Below, one piece after another: positions 16,400 through 25,155 of a stretch of 64,000 nucleotides of DNA; position 1 is the first letter of the stretch; every line of letters begins with the position of its first letter. The position numbers and the translations under genes were made by a program. The DNA comes from an uncultured Acidobacteriaceae bacterium. GTDB taxonomy: Bacteria > Acidobacteriota > Terriglobia > Terriglobales > Acidobacteriaceae. The DNA lies in NCBI GenBank assembly GCA_937879855.1, contig CALFMO010000035.1:35819-99818 (forward strand), in the 5' to 3' direction. The notes beneath the pieces were generated by a model. It was not told the DNA's origin, did not search any database, and was given only the letters and a program-made list of their open reading frames with translations.

Positions 16400-17725
16400 A
16401 TGGCGCGGAAGTCCAGCGGGACCATCTTGCAGGAGGAGTTGTACCCGGCCAGCGCCGCCCCGGCGCGCGAGGAACTCGATGACGCGCGTCTGATTGACCT
16501 GGACGTGGACGAGGAATCTCCCTTCCTGCGCGGGCAAAAGCGTGTCTCCGCCCGGCGCAGTTCAATTCCCAGAAAAACCGCGAGCCGCCTTTTGTGGGCG
16601 TTTATCGCGGCCGCACTGCTGTGTGTCGCTGCGATCGCGGCCGGCGGTTTGTACGAATATGGCGAACGCTCGTGGCGCTTTCGTGTGGAGTCGAGCGACA
16701 ACATTGAAATCACGGGCATGCAGAACGTGACCAAGGCGCAAATCATGGAAGTGATGGGCGCCGACATCGGACGGAACATTTTCTTTATCCCGCTGGCGCA
16801 GCAGAAAGCGCAACTCGAACAGATTCCCTGGGTCGAGTCGGCGAGCGTGATGCGCTTCGTCCCGAACCGGATCACGGTTGAGATCCATGAGCGCACTCCG
16901 ATCGCCTTTGCCCGCGTAGGCCCTCGGATTTTTCTGATCGATGCGGGCGGAACCCTGATGGAACTGCCGCAAAAGCACAAATATTCCTTCCCCGTAATTC
17001 TCGGTATGAATCCGGGCGAGCCGCTTTCGACGCGGGCGCCGCGCATGAGAGCCTACAACGAGCTCGTGCAAGAACTGGATTCGGGGGGCGCTCATTACTC
17101 TCAGGACCTCAGCGAGGTCGATCTTTCCGATCTCGAGAATTTGAAGGTGCGGGTGAATGATCCGGCGGGCGACGTTTTGGTGGAACTCGGCTCGTCGGAT
17201 TTTCTGAAGCGCTACAAGACCTATGTGAGCCATGTGCAGGAGTGGCGGCAGCAATTCCAGAAACTGGAGTCGGTGAACCTGCGCTACGACAACCAAGTGA
17301 TCGTTAACCCGGAGATGGAAGGGAAGCCCCGACAGCCTGCGCTTTCCGTTTCCGCGGCCAGGGCAGCCGCGGCGGCGGGAGTGAAGCCGGCGGCGCTGCT
17401 CACGCGCGTGGGTCCGCATGACCGCACGCTTCCCAAGCCCGCCTTTGAATTAACGCCGAAGAAACTCGATTCAGTATCGCCGAAGCAGTCGGCCCCCAAG
17501 CCGAGGGTAAAAAGGACAAGGGCTGGCAGCGCCGGGGCTGCGAAAAAAATGGTAGCAAAAGTGCCCGCAGCGAAGCCGAAGAGAGTAGCCACAACAACAA
17601 CGCACCTTGCCGCCCACAAAGCGGAAACAAAAAGGCAATCTGCTCCAACTGTGGCGGCTCATCCGGCAATTCCAAAACCGAGTGCGGCGATCGCCAAGCA
17701 GCAAGCGAATGCGGGTTCAGATTGA
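16400..17725 (+). CDS. ftsQ: Cell division protein FtsQ/DivIB with long basic tail
   Basis: Bitopic division protein that links early (FtsA/FtsZ) and late (FtsW/FtsI) divisome parts. The 441-residue protein has a cytoplasmic N-terminus, one membrane segment (~63-83), a POTRA domain (~92-165, ending in the IHERTPIAFARV strand) and the FtsQ beta domain to about residue 297. After that come some 140 residues rich in Ala, Lys and Pro (repeated AAKK, KPKR, AKP patterns), predicted disordered, strongly basic and periplasmic. Typical FtsQ proteins end soon after the beta domain. ATG at 16400 is preferred over the TTG directly before it. Confidence 0.93.
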   Translation: MARKSSGTILQEELYPASAAPAREELDDARLIDLDVDEESPFLRGQKRVSARRSSIPRKTASRLLWAFIAAALLCVAAIAAGGLYEYGERSWRFRVESSDNIEITGMQNVTKAQIMEVMGADIGRNIFFIPLAQQKAQLEQIPWVESASVMRFVPNRITVEIHERTPIAFARVGPRIFLIDAGGTLMELPQKHKYSFPVILGMNPGEPLSTRAPRMRAYNELVQELDSGGAHYSQDLSEVDLSDLENLKVRVNDPAGDVLVELGSSDFLKRYKTYVSHVQEWRQQFQKLESVNLRYDNQVIVNPEMEGKPRQPALSVSAARAAAAAGVKPAALLTRVGPHDRTLPKPAFELTPKKLDSVSPKQSAPKPRVKRTRAGSAGAAKKMVAKVPAAKPKRVATTTTHLAAHKAETKRQSAPTVAAHPAIPKPSAAIAKQQANAGSD

Positions 17726-17761
17726 TGACGACTTTATTGAGGACGAGGAATTCATAAAAGA

Positions 17762-18982
17762 ATGGGGAACCAGCAGGGAAGTTTTCTTACCGCGATTGAC
17801 GTAGGTAGCGCCAAGACCTGCGCGCTGATGGCGGAGTTCACCGACAGCGGACTGCGCTATCGCGGACACGGCGTCGCCGAATCGCGCGGCTCGCGCAAGG
17901 GCGTGATCGTGGAGCTCGACAAGGCAGTGGCGACGATTCAGAAAGCGGTGGAGGCGGCGGAAGACGTCGCCGGCGTCGCAGTCGAGCAAGCTATCGTCGG
18001 CATCGGCGGAGTCCACGTGCGCGGCATTAACAGTCACGGCGGTATAAGCCTGGGTACGCGTCCGCGAGAAATTGGCCGCGACGAGATCAAGCAGGCAGTC
18101 GACCGGGCACGCGCCATTCCGCTGCCGAATGATCGCGAAATCCTGCACCTGCTGCCGCAGGAATTCATTCTCGACGATCAGGCAGGGGTCCACGACCCTC
18201 TGGGCATGATGGCCGCTCGTTTGGAGGTTCGCGTCCACATGGTGACGGCCGCGACCAGCGCCACGCAGAACGTGATTACCGCCGTTAATAAAGCCGGAGT
18301 CCATGTCGATGACACCGTGTTCGAGCCTCTGGCAGCCGCCGATTCAGTGCTGCGCAGCGATGAGCGGGAGATGGGCGTCTGCTTGGCCGACATTGGGGCG
18401 GGTTCTACGGAACTCATAGTTTTCCAGCAGGGCGCCGTGATTCACACCGCCGTAATTCCAGTAGGCGGAGATCATTTCACCAGCGACCTGTCGGTGGGCC
18501 TGTGCACGCCACTGGGCGAGGCGGAGAAGATCAAGAAAATTTATGGGAATGCGATTGTCACACTGATTCCCGAAGGCAATGAGGTCGAGGTTCCGTCCGT
18601 GGGCGACCGCCCGTCGCGGCTTTTGCCGCAGCGACTGGTTGCAGAAATTCTGGAACCACGGGCACGCGAAGTTTTCGAGATGATGCGCGAAAATTTGCGC
18701 CAAAGCGGCATGTTCGATGTCTGCCTGGCCGGAATCGTGCTGAGCGGCGGCGCTTCGCGCCTGCCAGGGATTTTCGATGTGGCGGAATCGGTGTTGCGCC
18801 GCTCGGTGCGGCTGTCGTGGCCCGCCCCTATCCCCAAGATGCCGTCAACACTCTCCGAACCTGAGTTCGCCACGGTGCTGGGCATGGTCAACTATGGCCA
18901 GCGCGCCCGCATCGCTCGCGGCCTTCAGGAAGATCGCTGGGGATCGAGATTGAAAGCGCTGTTAGTGGGCAAAGGAGCGTAG
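17762..18982 (+). CDS. ftsA: Cell division actin-like ATPase FtsA
   Basis: Actin/Hsp70-fold protein that tethers FtsZ to the inner membrane. The 406 residues include the phosphate-1 loop AIDVGSAKTCAL, the inserted 1C domain (~85-165), phosphate-2 ADIGAGSTELIVF and adenosine motif IVLSGGASRLPGI. The C-terminus (GSRLKALLVGKGA) is a short amphipathic segment like the FtsA membrane-targeting sequence, set off from the core by QRARIARGLQEDRW. ATG at 17762 lies 36 bases after ftsQ. In many bacteria ftsA and ftsZ are nearly adjacent; here 331 bases of repeats separate them. Confidence 0.96.
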   Translation: MGNQQGSFLTAIDVGSAKTCALMAEFTDSGLRYRGHGVAESRGSRKGVIVELDKAVATIQKAVEAAEDVAGVAVEQAIVGIGGVHVRGINSHGGISLGTRPREIGRDEIKQAVDRARAIPLPNDREILHLLPQEFILDDQAGVHDPLGMMAARLEVRVHMVTAATSATQNVITAVNKAGVHVDDTVFEPLAAADSVLRSDEREMGVCLADIGAGSTELIVFQQGAVIHTAVIPVGGDHFTSDLSVGLCTPLGEAEKIKKIYGNAIVTLIPEGNEVEVPSVGDRPSRLLPQRLVAEILEPRAREVFEMMRENLRQSGMFDVCLAGIVLSGGASRLPGIFDVAESVLRRSVRLSWPAPIPKMPSTLSEPEFATVLGMVNYGQRARIARGLQEDRWGSRLKALLVGKGA

Positions 18983-19036
18983 GGCAGTGGTCAGGTGCCA
19001 GCGGCTAGTGGCCAGAAACACATTACGAGGGGACGG

Positions 19037-19173
19037 AGTTGTTTTTCTTCGCGTTCTCGGCGGTATTTCTCAGCGAACTCTGCGGTTCATGCTTTTTGTA
19101 GTCGCAAGCTGAAAAGCTTCTAACCGCCGAGGACGCTGAGAAAGACGCAGAGATCGCAGGGCGATTACTTCAA
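19037..19173. repeat. Imperfect inverted repeat between ftsA and ftsZ
   Basis: The left part carries CTCGGCGGT...TTCTCAGCG...CTCTGCGGTT and the right part AACCGCCGAGGACGCTGAG...GACGCAGAG. They are approximate complements, built of the degenerate CTCTGCG/TCTCAGCG units that also appear in other genomes. It forms the first half of the 331-base gap. Confidence 0.55.
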
Positions 19174-19204
19174 ATGAGGTCGACGCAAAGGAGCATAGAG
19201 CATG

Positions 19205-19280
19205 AACCACAGAGGACACGAAGGTTCACGAAGGAGATCTTCCACGATTTCCTTCGCGAACCTTCGTGCCCTTCGTGGTT
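19205..19280. repeat. Long inverted repeat upstream of ftsZ
   Basis: The arms AACCAC...GAAGGTTCACGAAGGA and TCCTTCGCGAACCTTC...GTGGTT are near-perfect complements of about 31 bases around a short loop. The right arm ends 34 bases before the ftsZ ATG. Confidence 0.75.
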
Positions 19281-19313
19281 GAAAGGTTTCGCATTTCAAA
19301 TCAGGGGAACACA

Positions 19314-20621
19314 ATGAAAAATGATTCCGGAATTCGCATCAGCTTTAACGAAGAGGCCCGCAACGATGCCAAGATCAAGGTCATCGGCGTCGGGGGCGGC
19401 GGCGGCAATGCAGTGAACCGCATGATTGATGCCGGAGTAGAGGGCATCGAGTTCATTGTTGCAAACACCGACCTGCAGGCGTTGCGCCTGTCGCATGCGC
19501 CGGTCAAGTTGCAACTCGGCGTGAAGTTGACCAATGGTTTGGGTGCGGGGGCCAACCCGGAAGTCGGCCGCAAGGCCGCCCTTGAAGATTCCGACAAGAT
19601 CATCGAAGCCCTCGAGGGTGCCGACATGGTCTTTGTCACGACCGGTCTCGGCGGCGGGACTGGCACCGGGGCAGCTCCCATCATTGCGTCGTTAGCCTGC
19701 GAAATGGGCGCGCTCACCGTTGCCGTGGTCACCAAGCCTTTTTCTTTCGAAGGCAAGCGCCGCATGCAGCAGGCCGAGCGCGGCATCGCCGAACTGATGG
19801 AGTCGGTCGATACCACCATCGTCATCCCCAACGAGAAACTGCTTGCCGTCGCGGAAGACGCCGGCTTCTTCGAATCCTTCCGCATCGCCGACGACATTCT
19901 GCGCCAGGGAGTGCAGGGCATCTCCGACATCATCACCATCCCCGGCATCATCAACCGTGACTTCGCCGACGTGAAAACCATCATGGCCCGCATGGGATAT
20001 GCCGTGATGGGCACGGCCTCGGCCAGCGGCGCCAAGCGGACGATCGAAGCGGCACAAAAGGCGATTGCTTCGCCGCTGTTGGAAGCAGGTGCCATCGACG
20101 GAGCGCGCGGCATCCTCATCAACATCACCGGCTCGACATCGCTCAAACTGGCGGAAGTGCAGCAGGCGTGTTCAATCATCCAGGGCGCTGCGCACGAAGA
20201 TGCCAACATCATCTTCGGCGCCGTGCTCGACGAAAAAATGAAAGATGCGGTGAAGATTACGGTCATCGCTACCGGATTTCGCGAGGCTCCTTGCTCGCGG
20301 CCGCGGCCCATGGAAGCGCGAACTTCGTTCGCCGCGGCGCATGAGGAGGCGATGGAATTTCCCGAGGAGCGAGGTTCGCAGGAAACGATGCGCGATCCCG
20401 AAGCCTTGCCCAAGCACATCATGGAGTCTCCTGTTTCCGTGCACGACATGACAGAAGATCGCGTTCATGAGGTTGTTCCACTGTCCATGGCGCAACCTTT
20501 GGATCGCGTAGCTGGCGACGTGGTTTCGCTGGACAGCATGCGGGGGGCGATCGTGACGAACTTCGAGCAGGATGATCTTGACGTGCCGGCGTTTCTGCGC
20601 AAGCGCAACGACGTGATGTAG
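19314..20621 (+). CDS. ftsZ: Cell division tubulin-like GTPase FtsZ
   Basis: GTPase that forms the cytokinetic ring. The 435-residue protein has the N-terminal loop GVGGGGGNAVNRM, the tubulin signature GGGTGTG (residues 113-119), the T7 loop region (NRDFADVKTIM) and a C-terminal variable linker (~335-415). It ends in a conserved peptide, DDLDVPAFLRKRNDVM, of the kind bound by FtsA. ATG at 19314 is preceded by GGGGAAC. An in-frame upstream ATG at 19266 lies within the hairpin arm and would add residues with no FtsZ similarity. Confidence 0.97.
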   Translation: MKNDSGIRISFNEEARNDAKIKVIGVGGGGGNAVNRMIDAGVEGIEFIVANTDLQALRLSHAPVKLQLGVKLTNGLGAGANPEVGRKAALEDSDKIIEALEGADMVFVTTGLGGGTGTGAAPIIASLACEMGALTVAVVTKPFSFEGKRRMQQAERGIAELMESVDTTIVIPNEKLLAVAEDAGFFESFRIADDILRQGVQGISDIITIPGIINRDFADVKTIMARMGYAVMGTASASGAKRTIEAAQKAIASPLLEAGAIDGARGILINITGSTSLKLAEVQQACSIIQGAAHEDANIIFGAVLDEKMKDAVKITVIATGFREAPCSRPRPMEARTSFAAAHEEAMEFPEERGSQETMRDPEALPKHIMESPVSVHDMTEDRVHEVVPLSMAQPLDRVAGDVVSLDSMRGAIVTNFEQDDLDVPAFLRKRNDVM

Positions 20622-20957
20622 GGTCGAAAGTATTTTGCACATGACGGCGGATCAACTCGCCGGAATAGTGGCAGGGGACTCCCAAAATGGGAAAAGTTTT
20701 TCCATATTGGAAGTACCTTTCCAGTAACTAAGTCGTGGGTTACTAAAGGGACTGAACCGGGTCAATCGCAAGGTATCTCGTTGTTTCCATAATGGGTTAA
20801 GAAGAAAATAATGTTTCTAAAAAACTCAACTTTTTCGTTGCCAGAAGCTGCTAAGTCTCGTACTATCAGCGCAGTCGAGTGCTTGTACGGGTTACCCGCC
20901 CGTTGGCAAGGTTCTTGCATCGAAATTAGGGAAGAGTCGGGGAGCGAAGTCAACCAG
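20622..20957. other. 336-base spacer before the PBP-like gene
   Basis: No gene is supported here, although the reading frame of the following gene stays open back to 20811. It includes an imperfect inverted repeat at 20682-20711 (CCAAAATGGGAAAA / TTTTTCCATATTGG) and an AT-rich stretch at 20790-20830, both lower in GC than the surroundings. It could hold the promoter and a structured leader; I recognise no known riboswitch. Confidence 0.4.
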
Positions 20958-22190
20958 ATGTCTACAGGGAAGAGTCTTCTTCGTCTATTCGTCGCCTTTT
21001 TTGTGTGTCTACCCCTGGCAGGAGTGAGCTGGGCGGTACACGTCAACACCAGCACGCAGCCCCAGACCAAGTCCAAAACCCAGCAGAGGAAGGTGAGTGA
21101 AAGCCAGCGTACCCGCCGGCGTATTCACCATCTGGCGCGCAGCCGCAGCGCGCATCTGACGCATGCTTCCGTGAGCACGCGCCGCCATCGATATCACGAG
21201 CGGTTCCATATGAGTTCCTTCGCTGAAGACATCGCCAATGGCGACATCACTGCAGGTGAAGATCCGGTGGTTCGCCAAGCCGCGCTTGACGCGCTGGGCA
21301 ACATGAATGGCACGGTCGTCGCCATCGAACCGACCAGTGGACGCGTGCTGGCCATGGTAAATCAGAAGCTGGCTTTGTCGAGCGGCGCTCAACCCTGCTC
21401 CACCATCAAACTTTCCGTCGCGCTGGCTGCTCTGAGCGAAGGCCTGGTTTCCAAGGAAACTCAAGTTGCGCTGGGCCGCCGCAGCCGCATGAATCTGACC
21501 ACCGCGATCGCCCACTCCAACAATGCTTATTTCGAAGAACTCGGGCGCAAGCTTGGTTTTGAGAAAGTTTCCTACTACGCCCATGAATACGGCCTGGGCG
21601 AACTGGCCGGTTATGACATCCCCGGTGAGCAACTGGGCAGCTATCCCGACGAGGCGATTCCCGAAAAACTCGGCGGCGTGGGCAAAATGTGTTCTTACGG
21701 CGAAGGCGTTTCCATGACGCCCTTGCAGTTGGGCGCGATGGTTTCGGCCATTGCCAACGGCGGCACGCTCTACTATCTCCAGCATCCGACAACTCCCGAA
21801 GAAGTCGCGAGCTTTCAGCCGCGCATCAAGCGGCAACTCGACATCGCTCCGTTGATTCCTGAACTTTCTGATGGCATGGCAGGAGCAGTGCAATACGGTA
21901 CGGCCCGCAGCTTGCGCCTCAATTTCAACGAGGAGGAGATTTTAGGCAAGACGGGAACTTGTTCTCACGATGGAACGCGCTTCGGCTGGTTTGCTTCATA
22001 TGCCAACACCAGCGTAGGGCGAGTGGTGGTAGTCGTCTTCCTCGAAGGCGGACGTCCCACCTTCGGCCCCAAGGCGGCAGAAATTGCCGGACGCATGTAT
22101 CGCAACATGTATGACCACAATTTTTTCATTGCCACCCACGGCTTGCCATCTGACTCCGCTGCGATGAAGACGGTCAGCACAACCCCGTAA
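20958..22190 (+). CDS. Penicillin-binding-type D,D-transpeptidase
   Basis: A 410-residue serine transpeptidase-fold protein with a signal peptide (LLRLFVAFFVCLPLAGVSWA), so periplasmic or anchored. The three catalytic motifs are present: STIK (Ser148), SNN (Ser187) and KTGT (Lys331). The linker before the domain (~30-90) is rich in Arg, His and Ser. There is no PBP dimerisation domain and no transglycosylase domain, so it is a short, stand-alone transpeptidase domain, closer to class B PBP catalytic domains than to DacA-type carboxypeptidases. ATG at 20958 gives a proper signal peptide; the frame is open further upstream to 20811. It directly follows ftsZ, so a role in septal wall synthesis is plausible. 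Confidence 0.85.
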   Translation: MSTGKSLLRLFVAFFVCLPLAGVSWAVHVNTSTQPQTKSKTQQRKVSESQRTRRRIHHLARSRSAHLTHASVSTRRHRYHERFHMSSFAEDIANGDITAGEDPVVRQAALDALGNMNGTVVAIEPTSGRVLAMVNQKLALSSGAQPCSTIKLSVALAALSEGLVSKETQVALGRRSRMNLTTAIAHSNNAYFEELGRKLGFEKVSYYAHEYGLGELAGYDIPGEQLGSYPDEAIPEKLGGVGKMCSYGEGVSMTPLQLGAMVSAIANGGTLYYLQHPTTPEEVASFQPRIKRQLDIAPLIPELSDGMAGAVQYGTARSLRLNFNEEEILGKTGTCSHDGTRFGWFASYANTSVGRVVVVVFLEGGRPTFGPKAAEIAGRMYRNMYDHNFFIATHGLPSDSAAMKTVSTTP

Positions 22191-22212
22191 GGGCGATCGC
22201 AACTATTCTCCT

Positions 22213-22245
22213 GGAGACGTAGCTTTGGCTACGTCTCCTTTTTCT
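22213..22245 (+). terminator. Rho-independent terminator
   Basis: Perfect 11-base stem GGAGACGTAGC / GCTACGTCTCC with a TTTG loop, followed by TTTTTC, 22 bases after the stop of the PBP-type gene. It closes the dcw/PBP transcript. Confidence 0.9.
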
Positions 22246-22420
22246 TTGCAGCTTTTCGTGCGGGTACCACGAGTTCCCTTGGCTCGCCCGAAATTTCTTA
22301 TTGACTTCTAATACGACAAAAACGGGCACTGCCGATATGTTCTCCAGCAGGTCTGGTGGAAGAACTCCGCCCTGATCTGCGCCTGTTTGCATTCGAGAGG
22401 GAAATACGCCAAGCTCGATT

Positions 22421-24091
22421 TTGCATCGAATCTACGAATACGGATTGATAGCGCTTTCGATCGCACTGGCGCTGTTAGGAGCGTATGCTGCGGCCGATCC
22501 AGCGACCCGTAGCAGCGTCATCCATACGCTTTCGTGGTTCCGTTTCCGGTGGCGCAGAGCACGGACAATCGAAAAGCGTGATGAACTCTCCTTTACCGAT
22601 CTGGCGAATGCAGCGCCCGCAATCCTATGGACCGCTCAGCCCGACGGTTCGGTCGATTTCATCAGCGACACGCTATATCAATTTACTGGCATTTCGCGGG
22701 AACACGCTTTGGGCTGGGGTTGGGCCGATGCAGTCCATCCTGACGATGTAGCGGTGTGCAAGTCAAAGTGGGAACATTCCGTCCGCGTCGGAGAACCACT
22801 CGAAGTTGAATACCGGCTTCGCGGATCAGACGGAAGCAGTCGCTGGTTCCTGGTAAAAGGCAACCCGGTGCGCGATCAGCACGGGACGATCGCTCGATGG
22901 ATCGGTACCTGCCTGGACATTGAGGAACAACGGCACCACCAGCAAATCCTCGAGCAACAAATCAAGGAGCGCACCGAGGAACTGGGAGAGGCCAACACGC
23001 GATTGCAGGAAGAAATGTGGGAAAAGGACCTGGCTCGCCGCAAGTTCGATGAGCAGAACGAGAAAATGTTGGAGGATCTGACCGCGCGCTCTCAGCGGGC
23101 AACATTATTAGCCCAGATGGGGGAGCTCCTGCAAAGCTGCATGAGCAACGACGAGGTATTCGCCGCGGCGCTGGGCTTCGCTCCGAAGATCTTTCCCACC
23201 CGACGCGGTTTCATCGCCTTGCTCAATGCCGGGCGAGACTTGGCGGAGATCGCGGGCCAGTGGCATGACTGCGAGCCCCGCGTCGCGTTTGAGCCAAATT
23301 CCTGTTGGGCGCTGCGAACCGGGAAGCCCCACCTGGTAGTTGCCGGAGATACAACCGCGCCTTGTGCGCACGCCATTGGGGTGAAGAATACTTATCTCTG
23401 CGTTCCGATCCTTGCGCAAGGCGAGGCGCTGGGCATCCTGCACTTTCAGGCCACCGAAGAAAATCCTACCCTGGTTGACTCGGAATTGTCGCTCAAGACA
23501 ACCTTTGCCGGGCAGGTGGGATTGTCGGTAGCCAATATCAGGCTGCGGGAAGCGTTGCGCACGCAATCCATCAAGGATCCGTTAACCGGCCTCTACAACC
23601 GCCGCTATCTGGAGGAAACGATGGAGAGAGAAACCCGGCGAGCGGTGCGGGCCGAGCAGGGCCTGGGGGTGCTGATGCTGGACCTGGATCATTTCAAAAA
23701 GTTTAACGATACGCACGGGCACGACGCTGGAGATACCGTGCTGCGCGAGACTGCGTCTTTCCTGTTGAAAAGCGTTCGCGCCGAGGACATTGTCTGCCGC
23801 TTCGGCGGGGAGGAGTTCGTTGTCATTCTGCCAGTGGCGGACTTGAAAGTTACGCAGGCGCGCGCCGAACGCATTCGCACTAGACTACGTGAGTTGACCG
23901 TGATGCATCAGGGACAGTCACTCGGAATGGTCACTGTGTCAGTCGGTGTGGCAGAACTTCCGCAACACGGAGCCTCCGCCAAAGAACTGCTGGAAGCCGC
24001 CGATGCGGCGCTTTACCAGGCGAAAAGGGAAGGCAGAGACCGGGTAGCAGTAGCGGAGGCGCCGGTGGAAGTAGAAGCGAAACTCACCTAG
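22421..24091 (+). CDS. PAS-GAF-GGDEF diguanylate cyclase
   Basis: A 556-residue enzyme predicted to make cyclic di-GMP. In order: an N-terminal hydrophobic segment (~8-25), a PAS domain (~55-170, with the PAC stretch RWIGTCLDIEEQ), a coiled coil (~172-235), a GAF domain (~235-375) and a GGDEF domain (~385-545). The active-site motif is GGEEF (462-466), which is competent. The inhibitory I-site RxxD is present as RAED (453-456), five residues upstream, so product inhibition is expected. TTG at 22421 starts the frame; a second TTG at residue 9 is possible. The terminator upstream makes it a separate unit. Confidence 0.9.
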   Translation: MHRIYEYGLIALSIALALLGAYAAADPATRSSVIHTLSWFRFRWRRARTIEKRDELSFTDLANAAPAILWTAQPDGSVDFISDTLYQFTGISREHALGWGWADAVHPDDVAVCKSKWEHSVRVGEPLEVEYRLRGSDGSSRWFLVKGNPVRDQHGTIARWIGTCLDIEEQRHHQQILEQQIKERTEELGEANTRLQEEMWEKDLARRKFDEQNEKMLEDLTARSQRATLLAQMGELLQSCMSNDEVFAAALGFAPKIFPTRRGFIALLNAGRDLAEIAGQWHDCEPRVAFEPNSCWALRTGKPHLVVAGDTTAPCAHAIGVKNTYLCVPILAQGEALGILHFQATEENPTLVDSELSLKTTFAGQVGLSVANIRLREALRTQSIKDPLTGLYNRRYLEETMERETRRAVRAEQGLGVLMLDLDHFKKFNDTHGHDAGDTVLRETASFLLKSVRAEDIVCRFGGEEFVVILPVADLKVTQARAERIRTRLRELTVMHQGQSLGMVTVSVGVAELPQHGASAKELLEAADAALYQAKREGRDRVAVAEAPVEVEAKLT

Positions 24092-24099
24092 CGCATTCT

Positions 24100-24196
24100 G
24101 TAGCGCTGGCATCCTGCCGGCTGCCGCGAGGGCATCTTGCCCTCTCAGCGTGGGAGCGAGACCCTCCCGCGACAGCCGCCGAGACGGCGGCGCTAC
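24100..24196. repeat. 97-base element with GTAGCGC terminal inverted repeats
   Basis: Starts GTAGCGC and ends GCGCTAC (perfect 7-base terminal inverted repeat). Inside are several small palindromes: GAGGGCA-TCT-TGCCCTC, GGGAGCGAGACCCTCCC and the GACAGCCGCC core. The design recalls non-autonomous repeat elements (REP/MITE-like); there is no transposase in the window. Confidence 0.65.
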
Positions 24197-24202
24197 AACA
24201 AC

Positions 24203-24228
24203 AAAACGCCCAGCCGTCAGGCTGGGCG
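24203..24228 (-). terminator. Terminator of the ABC exporter operon
   Basis: Perfect 9-base stem CGCCCAGCC / GGCTGGGCG with a GTCA loop. Reading the minus strand it is followed by TTTTG, 31 bases beyond the stop of the ATPase gene. The run of T on the plus side is weak. Confidence 0.75.
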
Positions 24229-24258
24229 TGATCGTTTAAAATTTGTAAACGCGGGTGC

Positions 24259-25017
<759 letters not shown>

Positions 25018-25155
25018 GTTTTTCTCCTGGTCCGGTGCCACTGACCTCTCCCGATCTTTGGATTCGGTACTTTCTTGTATCAGGCTCCGTTTTCTAAACC
25101 CCTGGATTCGAGACCTCTTCCGGCTTTCCCTTTGGACGTTTCAAGCCTGTTAAGG

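Noticed and set aside
17607..17804. 65-codon frame overlapping the ftsQ end and ftsA start
   Set aside because: Overlaps two certain genes in another frame and has no ribosome site.
19301..20449. 382-codon antisense frame across ftsZ
   Set aside because: Met/Ser/Ala-rich shadow of the ftsZ frame; no signal or domain.
20811..20957. Longer N-terminus for the transpeptidase gene
   Set aside because: The extension has no homology-like features and would bury the signal peptide in the middle; the ATG at 20958 fits an exported protein.
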